Assembly: GCF_030936135.1 (NCBI RefSeq)
Contig: NC_082605.1
Coordinates: 15,210,261 to 15,274,260, forward strand
Source: Gavia stellata
Taxonomy: Eukaryota; Chordata; Aves; Gaviiformes; Gaviidae
Direction of reading: 5' to 3'
Length of the DNA: 64,000 nt
Shown here one piece after another: positions 47,111 through 58,577 of the stretch. Position 1 is the first letter of the stretch, and the number at the start of each line of letters is the position of its first letter. The notes under the pieces are model-generated. The model searched no databases. It was not told the DNA's origin and worked only from the letters and a program-made list of their open reading frames with translations. Made by a program: the position numbers and the translations under genes.

Positions 47111-50100
47111 TGGATAAAAACGCTAAGCAGTGTAATGTAAACATCGTTTGAAGTACACAAGCACTACTGGTGTAGTAACAGTTGTACTAGGAGCCCACCT
47201 GGTTTTCTTTATGAGAAGTGTTTTACTGCGGCTGTAGCTGATCAGCGCAGTGGACCCGCTATCAGCATAGCACGTATCTCTTCTCTGGCAGTGGCCAGGG
47301 AAGGATATCTGTGAGGAGCAAGACGAGGACACGCTGTCAGTCCCCAGCAGTGCTCCAGCCACACTGCAAAAGTAAAATTGCTTTTTATTTAATGGGTCTT
47401 GATAGCTTTTTTCCTCTGTTGTTTTGCAACCGCATACCTTTAAAACCTGTCTGCTCTTCACAACTCTTGGCAAAATAACGTGATAACAAAGAAAAAAGCC
47501 TGAGATCTGCTGAAGAGGCCACAGCTGCAGGGATGGATCACCAAATGCTCTGGCTTCAGCAAAATGTTCAGCCTCTCTGCAGACACGTGGGACCGTTGTG
47601 CCCGATGGCTGGGAGCTAACACCAGCTGTTCAGGTGTCGACATCTCCTTTTCTCTTCCAGAGATGAGGGTACTTCTGTGCAGAGACGTTTTAAGGGCACC
47701 AGCACAGGGGCTGCATGAGCAGAGGGACGTATCTGGGCCACGTTTTGACAAAACTAGAAAAACCACCTTTGTCACAAGCACCATTTTTGTGCCCTTAGAG
47801 CAAAAAAAGAGGTGGAACTGCTGGAGAGCCGTGCTCAGCTGGGGCACCTGGTGTTTGCATTGGCCTTGGACTCACCTCCAAAATTGTCCGTCAGCATTCC
47901 AGCATCCCCAGCCTGGGTCCACTCTCATCTGCCATGCAGACTGGATGGCACACACTTGGAAAGGGATTAAAAGCATCACAACGTTGTTGATTCACCACTG
48001 ATTTACCACAGGAACCTTCATAATAATTCTCATCATGTAGTTTAATGTCCACAGATTATTTTTCCTCTTGAAAACTGTCAAGCTTGGAAACAGAACTGCT
48101 TTTAAAGTGGCATGAGAAGAGCAAAACCCTGCTCAGGTCTTTGCATCGTAGGCTGCTGCATGTGACCCCTTGGGAGCTCACGGTTGTTTCTGGGGTTTCA
48201 TCCAGGGCATTCACATTTGCGCTGGTTAGAACGCCTGCAGCAGGATCCCAAAACATCACAGTTAGAACTGCCTGTACAGCTGCTAACAAGCAAGTTAAAC
48301 ACCGAGTAAGAAAAAATGACAAGTATTGTTGTTACACTTACATACTCCCATGGTTATCATGAAGCCAAGCTTTCAGTTTATCAGGTAACTGAATTTAAAT
48401 AGTTTTTTTCAAGGTGCCAAAAAAGGTGGCAGATAAGGATGCCAAGTTACTATAGTAACCATGAGAAAAGTGGTGATTATCAGCAATACCACATAGAAAA
48501 GACAGACTGGATTGTCTTTTCATTTTACACGTATCCCATTGCCTAAAAAAAAATAACCCCTTTTCTAAAATAAAGAAATACCATCGAAAAATAACTTGAC
48601 TATGAAACGCATTATGCAAAATTAGTTTCAAGGATTTTTCAGCCTGTGCAACCTTGCCATTTGACCCAAAATGTAGAGATTGTGCCCCTAAATAGAATGC
48701 TTTATGGCTGAAGGGTATGTGATAATAATAAAGCGTGATTTTCATGTTTTCTTGCCTAGTAACCACGGCAGCGGAGGGGAAAAATCAATATTGACATCCT
48801 ACTGTAAGCTCCTTAGGACAGAGTGTGTTCTTTGTTTGGCATAATGAGGCTCACACGTACAGACAGTACTTGGGTACAAGTGACAGTACTGCAAGATCAA
48901 GGATTACAACGTCCTAGCAGCTGCTTGGTGGAGTCCATGCTGGTGCTCACATGTACCGGGCTGTCTGTGACCTGCAACTCAATGCTGCTGCAGCCCACAG
49001 AGATCTAAAGGCTGTAACCTGGTTATTCGGTTGGGCTTTGGAGAAAACCTCGGTAGATGGACCTAAGGCAAAAAGAATGAGAGAAATGGGGAGAATCATT
49101 CCAGCGACATACAAACACACTGCTCCAGGCAGTGGCTAAAAAGTGTTTTAAAGATTTCTCCTTCCTCCTGAACTATCTGAAAGCTGTTTGACTGTGTTTT
49201 TTAGGAACTGGAAACAAAGCAGGGATGTCTGTCATGTCTTGTGTGTGTAAGGAACATAGAAAGGCCTGACAGACCAGTTGATTGACTTGTGATCTGTTGA
49301 ATCCAGCAGCTTTACCAAGCTATCTTCATTTCTCTATTTTCAATGCACATCTAAGAAACATTAATGAAGCCCTACTAAAATTTACTGCATTTAAAAATGT
49401 TCTCAAAAATCATAACTGATGCTGGGTCTGTAGAAATAAATCCCTGCAGACAGTTTCGTTAACCTGAAACTTTATGCCCAGATACAGGTCTTTTTACCTG
49501 TTGGAAAGCCCACTTTAGTGAGAACTATGTGATTCTCATGGACTAAAACATTGCACATGACTGCTAGGAGCAAATCTCTGGGTTCCTCATCACTTGCCAT
49601 AAATGCTGGCTTTGACAAATTGGCTAAACAAAAAGCATGCTGCGTGCCAGCAGTGCTTTAGGTCTAGGTTCACAGAATGATGATTACGAAAAACATTGCG
49701 AGGAAAACTTACAGTCCTTGTAGCTAAGTCTTTCATGCCACTCAACTCACAGATGCTGTTCACAGCATTATGGCACTCAATCCCCACGGATGTTGAAGAC
49801 ATAAAGCTGCTAACTAGAACACAAAGGGCAAGGATCCCAAACTGCTGATTTTGAAAAGCAGGACTTACCCATAAAATACTACTGTGCTAATGACAAGAAA
49901 ACGGGGTATCTGGACTTGCCTATGAACCTGTCTGGAACAAGGCTCACCCTGAACCTAGCGTTGCTACCTGCCCACCTCTTCATCCCATTAAAGGTGGGAG
50001 TAAGAGTGTGTAGTCTCCAAGGACTCCCTTTTGTCCAAGCTTTGGATGTCCATTGGCACGCTTTAATATGTGACACATAAGTGATTGCCTGCTGTGAAGC

Positions 50101-51639
50101 CAGAATAAGCATATCTACCCAGACAGGCATTGGCAGACAACCCATTGGACCTTTGCAGACTTCTGACTCGTAAATAGCACACACCAGTTTTCAGCCAGTT
50201 TTTTGTTGTTTTATTTGTTCTTCGAAGAGAGCGGTTATCTCAGTAGCATCAGTGACCCAGTCTGGATTCACAGTGGTGCCTTAGGACATCCAACCACTCC
50301 TGTGAGACATGGGGCTGTGAACGGAAAATTAACAATACATTTTAAATAACCCTCGCCACAGATACAGGGAGCATGGTCCTGATCACTAAATGATGCTAAA
50401 AAGAAAGTGGTTAGATACGCACAAGCACGTACAAGCTAGCATCTGATTTTTGAAGGTCAAAATTATGATTTCATTGAGCTTTTAAACTGATTATGGCATT
50501 AGCAAGAACAGGTACAAATCTTCCTGGGAGAAACAGGCTATGGCAGGGTAAGTAAATTATCTCAGCACAGTATCTGTCTTCCTGTGGATTTCAGTGCTAC
50601 TCTTACTTGAATCAATTTGTGATGATATGTTTGTACCTGCCACAGAAGCCAAATACACAATCTGATCTTATGCCAAACCACTATTAACAACTGCATTTTC
50701 AATTGATTCTAGGATATTCATTAACTGGGATCCATAATTACAAATAATTTACAGACATATCATTTTAAATCACTTGCCAGTGAGCTTACTAAGCTCACTT
50801 TATGACATTCAAATACATTATTCTTAAAAATGCACTGAGTAATGAGCTTGCAGATAACTGCAGTGGAATAGCACTGGATATACCGAGGTAGAAACTTAGA
50901 ACACGAATCACCAGAAATGTCTATAGATCACTTTTGCCATGTGAGTTTGACATTCCCTTCAAATGTCTCCAGAAAGGTGTTATGTACTGAACGGGTGGAC
51001 TCCAAAGCTGCTCTACTAACTCAACTCCCTTACAACACAACTCCTTGGACAACCCCTGCCCCACACCTTTTCTTCAATACCAGGAAACTGATTTTTTAAA
51101 TGATTTATTTACCCTTTGAGCAAGTGTCCTGTTGATTGGGGGGGCCACTAGTGCAAGGTGTAATGGAAAAACTAATACAAACATGTAAGACTTGGACTCT
51201 GAGCGCAGCTTCCCACATGAATCATACACACACCTTCTTGCCTTACATGAAACAAGGCTCCAATTTTTGAGTGTTGAAGCAATCACTCTTACTGCTCTTC
51301 AGTCCTATGTTAAATGACATCAGTAAAGTGGAGAGTAGCTGGTACTCTCAGAGCCTGCCATATTTACTCTGTTGTGGTTTAGATTTATAAACTGTCCATG
51401 CACACACCTTAAAGTGCACTGCACTGTACACACTGTACCACCCTACAGCTTTGAAATCATCCCATTATTGTAATATGCAACAGCAGAGAATTTCTTGAAG
51501 ATGAGGAAAATAATGCTTTCTCTGATGACTAAAGGGAGAGAGTGAGCTTATGAAATAGAGGCCTTTGAACAACACACTGTATTGTCTTAGAGTACAAAGA
51601 ATAAGATAGCTCAGAACCAATTAAAAACATACAGTAAGC

Positions 51640-52001
51640 AACTAATGAAAAAAATTAATTTTATTTGAGTAAAAACATAATTTACAGATGAACACCACAA
51701 ACCCTCTTGATTCAACTTCATTTGTTTCCATATAGAACCTTTGAATATTGGAAATACGTTAGACTAACAAATAAATGTCTTAGTCACAAGGAACATTTAT
51801 GTTATGTGATTTTCCACTGCATTACAACTTAATAAAAAACTATAAAAATAAGGTACTATTTACAGAATATATTCATTTGCAAAACTATTGGTTAATTCAA
51901 GTTTTAAGTTACATGATAAATTATACAGCTCAGTCACACTTTACAAACAGTTAAAAGATAAACCTACTCTGAATACAAGCCGATATCCTCTCATGATCTG
52001 A
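51640..52001 (-). other. CFAP20DC: CFAP20DC 3' UTR
   Basis: AT-rich sequence between the CFAP20DC stop codon and the only canonical AATAAA on this strand in the next several hundred bases. The expected cleavage point is a few tens of bases beyond the hexamer, before a U/GU-rich stretch. Confidence 0.6.
51660..51665 (-). terminator. CFAP20DC: polyadenylation signal of CFAP20DC
   Basis: AATAAA on the minus strand, about 340 nt after the stop codon. It is followed by a T-rich, TGTATGTTTTT-containing stretch that fits a downstream element. Confidence 0.6.
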
Positions 52002-52114
52002 CTATGCCAATTCATAGTACTTCCCAGAATTTGGATCAAAGTAACAGTTCAGACATGGATCATACAAGAGAGTCAAAACTTCCTCATCTTCTTCAGCATT
52101 GAGGTCATCTTCAC
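52002..52114 (-). CDS. CFAP20DC: CFAP20DC last coding exon
   Basis: The acceptor CACTTAATACAG (edge 52114) is followed by 113 nt ending in TAG at 52004-52002. It encodes [12 protein letters not shown] and the conserved [20 protein letters not shown] tail. Confidence 0.9.
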
Positions 52115-55100
52115 CTGTATTAAGTGTGAAAAGTAAGAATAAATCATTCTTATTCACTTAGACAATAACATGGAAATGCCTTTCTGTCAGATGTAACAGA
52201 ATTTTTCTTTAAAGTGTATAATCTTTTGCCTTCTGAATTGTTATCTTCAAGATAACAGCAATTCACATTTTTATTATATTTCTGAAGACTTGTATTTAGC
52301 TGAGGTGAAATGATGTCAGTCAGAGTTTGCTTAACAACTGGACTTTACAAAGTCCAATGGAGCAGTTCACCAGAAGTACCTTTACTGACAGTGGATCAAA
52401 GTATTCCTAAGTAATGTTTTTCTTAAAAAATAGTGTTTTAGTACGAACAAAGACAGTCAGTATGTACTTAAGGCCTGTAAGAATGAAAGAATTTGAATGT
52501 CTGGTATCCAATATGTCACCTAAATGTCCAGTATAGGTAAATCTGTACAAAAGAGCTTCCAATACCAGAGGGTAAATAAGAGTCTTTCAGACAATAAAAA
52601 TTTTAAATCTAGGTTGTCTAAAGTTATGTAAAATGCAAGAACGTTTTCAGGTAACAGAAATGAATCCTTAGCCTAAAATACACTGATAAATCCATGCAGA
52701 CTTTCATTACAGATGCTTTATGTATTGTAGCTTCTTTTCTAAACCTGTCTATCTTTCATATAAGCTAAATCTAAGTTATACGATCTATAGCTTTTTGATA
52801 GGAAATAATTCACAGTTGAACGCAATCTGTATCTTGAATTTTATCATAAATGTTCATCTCGTTCTCAGGCTGCTAATACAAACTGAATGCTTTGTATGCC
52901 CTAACACTTCATAATAAGTAATGGCCTGTTATGCTAACAGCAGCAGTTTCACAACGCTCAGAATCTATTTACAGCCAGGATCACACAACGATATATAGGT
53001 TACATTATCTAGAGGCCAGAAAGTAGGTTGGTGCATTTAATGCATGCAGAAGAAGTGTGCACTTTATCGTTTGGGAAGAGATTTCATTTTTGTTTCCCCA
53101 GTAGCACTAACAAATGCCATCAGAAAGAAACTGTCTCTTACTGTAACCAAAGGTAAAAAGGTAAAGCTAAATTTTTGCCTTCCTTGCTGTGGGTAGGTCT
53201 TCATCAGGCCTGGTAAGGTAAATGAGGTTAACTGTGATACTTTGTTTGGATAGCTCTTGGGAAAAATTATGCAGTGCTGAAAGAAGGTGTAGAACCGAAC
53301 GTCTTTTTCTACACTTCAGATCATAGTAAACAAGCAAATGGTATTCATGCCTCTTTCCCTCACATAGCCTTACATTTTCACCTGAAACCATGTCGTTATT
53401 TCCACTGAATTCTTCCTTTTATTATTTTGCTTTTCCCTGCCTATGCTTCTCTTCAAAATGATTCTCTCTTTTCTTCTCTAAGTTTAAATCTCCTTCCCTC
53501 TCTGCCTCAGAACTGGCCTCTCAATACACTCCCTGGTTTGATTTAGGAATAAGAAATTCTTCAGACTCATCAGGGGTGTACATCTTTCCCTGTATGCCTT
53601 GAATTCATGCCAAATCAGAATTAGATTGCATCCAGGACTAGCTGGATTTATACCTTTATAGCAGTAATTCCCTGCATGTATTTTTATGTGAACAAGAAAA
53701 GAACGTACTTTTCTAGATGTATCTTGTTTTTAAAGCTAGGCTTCTTTCTTTTAGCATCTCACAATATCCCCAAATGCATTTTAAGGCATTTCTAGATGTT
53801 GCAACAGATTTTCAATGGCAGCATGGAGTATTCAGTTTTGAACAGATTAAAAAAACTTATGAAAACCTCACTTCTGTTCTTCTACTTCCTAAAAAGAAGT
53901 ACTAATTAAATTAAGTGACATTCTTCTACAAGACTCAACTAACGTGTAACCGTTGTGTTAGAAGGCATCTTTCTACTTTCAAATGGTATATTGTAGGCAA
54001 CCTGACCATATGTAGGAATGAAGTGTCCGTGGCCAAATTAACTGATAAACAAGTCGCTTTCAAAGAAAATTTTCATAGTTGTTTATGCTGCCACCAGCCA
54101 CATTTTCGGGATTGAAGTTGCTCAGGATTGCATGAAAAAACATCTTGGCAGCTTAATTTGTGTATCACAGTGAACGCAAAATCAAACCTTTTGTTCTTAA
54201 ATCACTATAAAATTAAACATCAGCTGTCAGTAGAAGGGATGCTGAAAAGAACACTGCTAATATTTTCTCCAATATGATCCTTGAACATTGAACTACAGTG
54301 CTGAAATCTATACTGTAATTATGTACTGCAGGGTTACCATATGACTATTGTCAACAGCTGTAGTCCAAGAAAGAAGACTGTTTAGTGCTGTGGTTCTTAG
54401 AGCACTATCTCAAGACAAGTAACAAGGTACAATAAAGTAAGTTCCAGAGAATTTATGACTCTGACTTTGTCACTTGCTGTGGAAACTTGTTGTGTCAAGA
54501 TAAATGAAATTGTCTTTAAATCAGAAATATCAATACCCAGTAAGGGAAAAATCTATGGAAATTTATCATATTTATGAGTCTAATTTTTCCTCTTGATTGT
54601 CTTGTGAAACCTGTTGAATAGAAGACTACTTCTCATTACATCTCCCTATTTAACTATGTACTATGTATGGTGCAAATGTTAAGAAATGAACTATAGAGTA
54701 AAATGCTTTCTTAGAAATGAATCACCTTTCTTCCCCAAAGTTATGCCCCAACTTAAAGATTTTTTCTAAATATAAGAATTAAATATTTTTTTATAAATAT
54801 ACTAATGCTATATTATCTATTTTTCCTTAAGGATAGTTTTAGACAAAATTAATATCTTGAATATATTATGACTCACTGCAGATTTTCAGTACTGATAATA
54901 CGCTTTTTTTATCCTGTGATACTTGCAATGTTAGAAAACTGCACACACACAAAAAATAATCTTGTGACACTTAAGTCACCCCAACATGAGACATAACTCA
55001 TTTTCTAATGTGATATTTTAAAAGAAAAAGTAAGTAGGGCAGCAGAATTTTCTGGAACGAATTTCAGCATTCAGTTTGTTGATCAGATCTGGTACTTAAT

Positions 55101-57948
55101 TGTCAGTAATAAAACGGTTCTTTTGTCACACAAATAACTAACCTCCAGTGAAGTGATTAAGAAAAAAAAAAGTTTTTTCAAAAGTGCTAGAGATGTATCA
55201 CAGGACAAGACCTATTTAGCATCTCTTTCAAAAATGATACTCCAAACCATCTAATTACCATGGTCCATCAAAATTTTTTTAAACCAAGACATCTAGGAAA
55301 ACACACAGATTCTAATGTTTGATGGGTATGATCTAATCTGATAGGCATGTATTATACGGTACTGCATTTTCACACAGCACCGTATTATGTCCAAAGATCT
55401 GTGTTTAACTTATCTTTTATGTGAACAAAACCATGTCAGTTTTCTCTCAATTCTCACAGTGCAGGGACATTATTTTCCAAGGACTGTAAACAATCAGAAA
55501 GGGCAATTTGGAATTGCTTGAAGATGCTGTATATTGTACAGGTAACCCCTTACTTTGCCAATCAGGCCTCTGCTACGCACAGCTGCTACAATTACACTGC
55601 TGCTTTGCTACTTTAATAGCGAAGGGTGTCTAGTAGTTCAGAAGAAATCCAAACTGTCCTTTTTGGGGAGGGAAGGTCATGGAATGGCTTTGTTGTTCTT
55701 ATTTCCTCCAACTTCTTAGGGAAATGAAGCTTGATCACTATGGCAGGTTTTTTGGAGTATTTGGAGATAGAAAAGTTTCTGTGTAAAGTCATCAAAATCA
55801 CATATATCATACATATACATGAGACAAAATTTAATTTGATTGAATAAAGGCATAAAAATAAAAAGCCAAAATAAAAAGCTATGGTATATAGAGATTTTCT
55901 GTTCTCCAAATGTGCAATCATGGACACATGATGTAAATATTTGAGCATAAAGGAAAATGAATTTAGGAACAATTCACAAAACAGTTTGGAAATACTAGTG
56001 TGAATAACAGAAGAAATCCAAGAAGTTCCCAAGTATACTTCTTTTTTAAAGCTTTTAAAAGATAATAATCCAATTTTTAAAATTTACAGAAATTGTAGCT
56101 TTACTGCAGCAAGACTTGGATTTCATAATACTAACATAAAAAAAATTCTCAGAGACCTATCACAAATTTATATCCAACATGCCTTTAACTCAAGGATTAC
56201 TGTCCAATTCTCTTTGGCTTACTTAGGACCCTTAACAAAACATATTATTTGATTCTTCAAAGCAAGGTCCCTTCCTGACAGCAAAATTCTATTTTGCTGT
56301 CATAAACAATTACAAATATACATCTATGAAAACATTCCCAATTTGAGGGGCATAATCTATTTGAGACAGTAAATCACTGAGACATATTCATCCCTTGGGC
56401 AGCCAAAATACACAGGTCAGATTTATGAGATTTCACATTGAATTCCCCAGACTTGAAGAAAAATGTAGATATCTACCCTGTGCCTTAACACAACTGATAA
56501 GAAAAAAGGGCATTTGAAGAAAACAACATATTTGTTTTACTCTATTGTTGTTGACTTTCCAGTTTCAGCTAAGTTGTTTGTCATTCTCTTAGCAAACACC
56601 ATTCACAACAAAAACCTGTAACACTTTAGGTGGTGACAACAGTCTTTACTTGGCGAATCACACTGAGATTTCACTTAAGGATAAATCCGAAATTTTTCTT
56701 CATAAGAGAATTATCATTTACGTAAGTGTAATTGTGCTTCTGAATAAGAATGCTTAGTCTTTGCGTTCTTTCATAGGTTTGCCATCCGCACTAGCATAAA
56801 TTCCTCATTTTAAACAAATAAGATGCATTTTTTTATCAGTTAATCTGTATCGAGCCAGAACATTAGGAAACTGCAACTACATAAGTTATGCAGGACCTGG
56901 GGGTGTTGATCGACACCCGGCTGAATATGAGCCAGCAGTGTGCCCAGGTGGCCAAGAAGGCCAACGGCATCCTGGCTTGCATCAGAAATGGTGTGGCCAG
57001 CAGGAGCAGGGAGGTGATCATGCCTCTGTACTCGGCTCTGGTGAGGCCGCACCTCGAATACTGTGTTCAGTTTTGGGCCCCTCACTACAAGAAGGACATT
57101 GAGGTGCTGGAGTGTGTCCAGAGAAGGGCGACGAAGCTGGTGAGGGGTCTGGAACACAAGTCTTATGAGGAGCGGCTGAGGGAGCTGGGGTTGTTTAGCC
57201 TGGAGAAGAGGAGGCTGAGGGGAGACCTTATCGCTCTCTACAACTACCTGAAAGGGGGTTGCAGAGAGGTGGGTGTTGGTCTCTTCTCCCAAGTGACTAG
57301 TGACAGGACTAGAGGAAATGGCCTCAAGTTGCGACAGGGGAGGTTCAGGCTAGACATTAGGAAAAAGTTCTTCACTGAGAGAGTGGTGAAACACTGGAAT
57401 AGGCTGCCCAGGGAGGTGGTAGAGTCACCCTCCCTGGAGGTATTCAAGGAGCGTGTGGATGTGGTGTTGTGGGATGTGGCTTGATGGGCATGGTGCTGTG
57501 TGGTGTGGGTGGGTTGTTTTGGTGTGGTTTGTAGTGTGTTTTGTGGTTTGTGGGTGGTTTTGGTTTTTTGTGTGTGGGGTTTTTTTTTTGTTTTTTTTAT
57601 GGTTGGACTTGATGATCTTACAGGTCTTTTCCAACCTTAGTGATTCTGTGATTCTGTGATTCTTCTATCAATCAGAGGCAAATAATACTGCATGGAAAAC
57701 TCTGCTAGCTTGAGCTGAAAATAATAAATAAGAGAACGTGGAACCAAATTGTAGCAGTATAGAAAACTATGAAAAGGCAGCACCAGCACTACAGAAACAT
57801 CATTTAGAAATGTCTTTCTACCCAAGGTCCTTTTCATTGTCTTAATAAATTACTACCTGGAATACTCTGATTTGTTGAAGATTTAGTGTGCTCTTCCAGT
57901 TGTTGGCTTCCAGGAATGATGGGGGGACTGAACATGTTCAACCAGTCC
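52002..57948 (-). CDS. CFAP20DC: CFAP20DC, carboxy-terminal two exons (partial gene)
   Basis: Two coding exons on the minus strand, 57948-57857 and 52114-52002, join through a split glycine codon (G/GT). They encode the last 67 residues: [13 protein letters not shown] near the start, then an acidic run and the terminal [22 protein letters not shown]. This closely resembles the tail of the CFAP20 domain-containing protein known as C3orf67 in human, as I remember it. The amino-terminal CFAP20 domain lies to the right of the window. The protein's function is poorly known; the family name points to ciliary or flagellar axonemes. Orientation and position beside FAM3D match human 3p14.2. The intron between the two exons holds a CR1 copy in antisense. 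Confidence 0.88.
53161..53580 (-). pseudogene. stop-interrupted coding-like segment in CFAP20DC intron
   Basis: One minus-strand frame reads through about 137 codons with only a TGA (53523-53521) and a tandem TAATAA (around 53420) before a TAG at 53168-53166. That is fewer stops than this AT-rich composition should give. Between stops it is rich in charged residues ([20 protein letters not shown]; later [12 protein letters not shown] and [13 protein letters not shown]), as in a soluble protein. I do not recognise the parent. It may be a processed or unitary pseudogene, an old exon, or chance. No poly(A) tail or target duplication is evident. Confidence 0.25.
55349..55390. repeat. imperfect inverted repeat, hairpin-forming
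   Basis: Arms around ATTATACGGTACTG and CAGCACCGTATTAT face each other across a 10-nt loop. They match at 12 of 14 positions, or 14 of 16 as RNA counting G-U pairs. It sits in the last CFAP20DC intron. It could be the stem of a small non-coding RNA or a remnant of a miniature DNA transposon. Confidence 0.6.
55613..56032 (-). other. unassigned 139-codon open frame in CFAP20DC intron
   Basis: An ATG-initiated frame of 139 codons on the gene's sense strand inside AT-rich intron DNA, where stops should be frequent. The first two thirds are hydrophobic (a possible membrane segment with [13 protein letters not shown]) and the last third is basic. No family is recognised and no splice sites bracket it clearly. 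Most likely non-coding. Confidence 0.15.
56888..57484 (+). CDS. CR1 reverse-transcriptase ORF, C-terminal 198 codons
   Basis: This frame encodes the C-terminal part of the CR1 ORF2 polyprotein, beyond the catalytic palm. Recognisable blocks are [50 protein letters not shown], the [18 protein letters not shown] segment and the final [23 protein letters not shown]. The first ATG here is internal to the full-length protein and is not a genuine start. The endonuclease and the catalytic core are missing through truncation, so the copy cannot move on its own. There are no internal stops or frameshifts. Confidence 0.93.
   Translation: MQDLGVLIDTRLNMSQQCAQVAKKANGILACIRNGVASRSREVIMPLYSALVRPHLEYCVQFWAPHYKKDIEVLECVQRRATKLVRGLEHKSYEERLRELGLFSLEKRRLRGDLIALYNYLKGGCREVGVGLFSQVTSDRTRGNGLKLRQGRFRLDIRKKFFTERVVKHWNRLPREVVESPSLEVFKERVDVVLWDVA
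57501..57599 (+). repeat. almost pure G/T tract in the CR1 3' UTR
   Basis: About 100 nt contain only G and T apart from an isolated A, passing from TGTGG-type repeats to T-runs of up to 10. It replaces what is usually mixed-composition CR1 3' UTR just before the terminal hairpin. The complementary strand is A/C-only. Confidence 0.85.
57857..57948 (-). CDS. CFAP20DC: CFAP20DC penultimate coding exon
   Basis: The acceptor TTGTATTTTTCAG (edge 57948) and donor CCAG/GTAGTA (edge 57857) enclose 92 nt. The frame opens with one base completing a codon, then [19 protein letters not shown], the serine/proline-rich segment before the acidic tail. It ends in phase 1, as the last exon requires. Confidence 0.88.
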
Positions 57949-58441
57949 CTGAAAAATACAAATCAAAATATCATTCACAAAAGCACAGTTTGTGTTCCTA
58001 TTTGTTCTAATTATTTTGATTATTAAAAAAAAAATTCAAAGGAAATTGCAGGTTGTCGAGTATGATGAAACAAAATCAAGCTGGATTTTATTATTATGAA
58101 AATAAACTTTACAGTTAATGTAATTCTTAAATGTTAAGGCTTCCTTCCTTCCTTTGCCTTTTCACCTGTTCTGTTCACACTAAAAATCTGTGTTTTAAGT
58201 CAGGTTTGCTTTGCAGACTTCAGCTGGTATTGCTCTCTCAGTACCTGAGGTGTGATCCATAATCCACAGAGCTATACTTTGAAAGCCTACGGGACTCATG
58301 AGGGTCTTTTTCTGAGGAAGAAAGACTTGGGATGAACAACCTGTGTTTGATGAGAGACTGTGGGGGTCAATTTGATTAAAAATCCTTACCCTCTCTAAGG
58401 AAAAAGGCTTAAACACAAACACAAGAGATATGTTTGCTTAC

Positions 58442-58577
58442 CACTGACTTGGCACTGCTCGGAGTCCCCTGTAATAGGGTGACATAGCAAGTGCTATATC
58501 TTTCACAGTTTGGATGGTTGGTGAGTTAGAGCTGAGCTTAGACATGAGATGGATGCCACCAACAGTGTGATACCAAC
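58442..58577 (-). other. candidate CFAP20DC exon (uncertain)
   Basis: A donor (CAGTG/GTAAGC, edge 58442) leaves phase 2, which fits the start of the 57948 exon. A good internal acceptor (TGTCACCCTATTACAG, edge 58468) would make a 27-nt exon reading GLRAVPSQ. The same frame stays open back to about 58577. It does not match the human segment I remember in this position, so it may be lineage-specific, alternative or spurious. Confidence 0.2.

Larger units (their letters stand above)
35327..51639. other. gene-free intergenic stretch
   Basis: This stretch runs from the 35-kb CpG-rich segment to the end of CFAP20DC. No coding exon is recognised. AT-rich islands resembling conserved non-coding DNA lie around 36.18-36.30, 38.58-39.06 and 46.85-47.11 kb. 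Base composition drops from GC-rich to AT-rich between about 43 and 47 kb. Short C-runs occur at 35734-35743 and 39405-39413. Confidence 0.5.
56886..57662 (+). mobile_element. CR1 LINE, 5'-truncated copy
   Basis: The element starts abruptly within the coding region of the CR1 reverse-transcriptase ORF. It runs through its 3' UTR and ends in the CR1 hairpin (GGTTGGA at 57601 pairing with TCCAACC near 57636) and an ATTCTGTG octamer array. Truncation at the 5' end and an octamer rather than poly(A) tail are hallmarks of CR1, the dominant avian retroposon. It lies in the last CFAP20DC intron, antisense to the gene. The uninterrupted frame suggests a fairly young insertion. Confidence 0.95.

Noticed and set aside
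47864-47955. Minus-strand donor GGAG/GTGAGT with a short open segment
   Set aside because: The donor is good but there is no pyrimidine-tract acceptor upstream, and the peptide is unrecognised.
57244-57634. Open frames antisense to the CR1 element
   Set aside because: These are shadows of the CR1 RT frame and of the G/T-rich tract.
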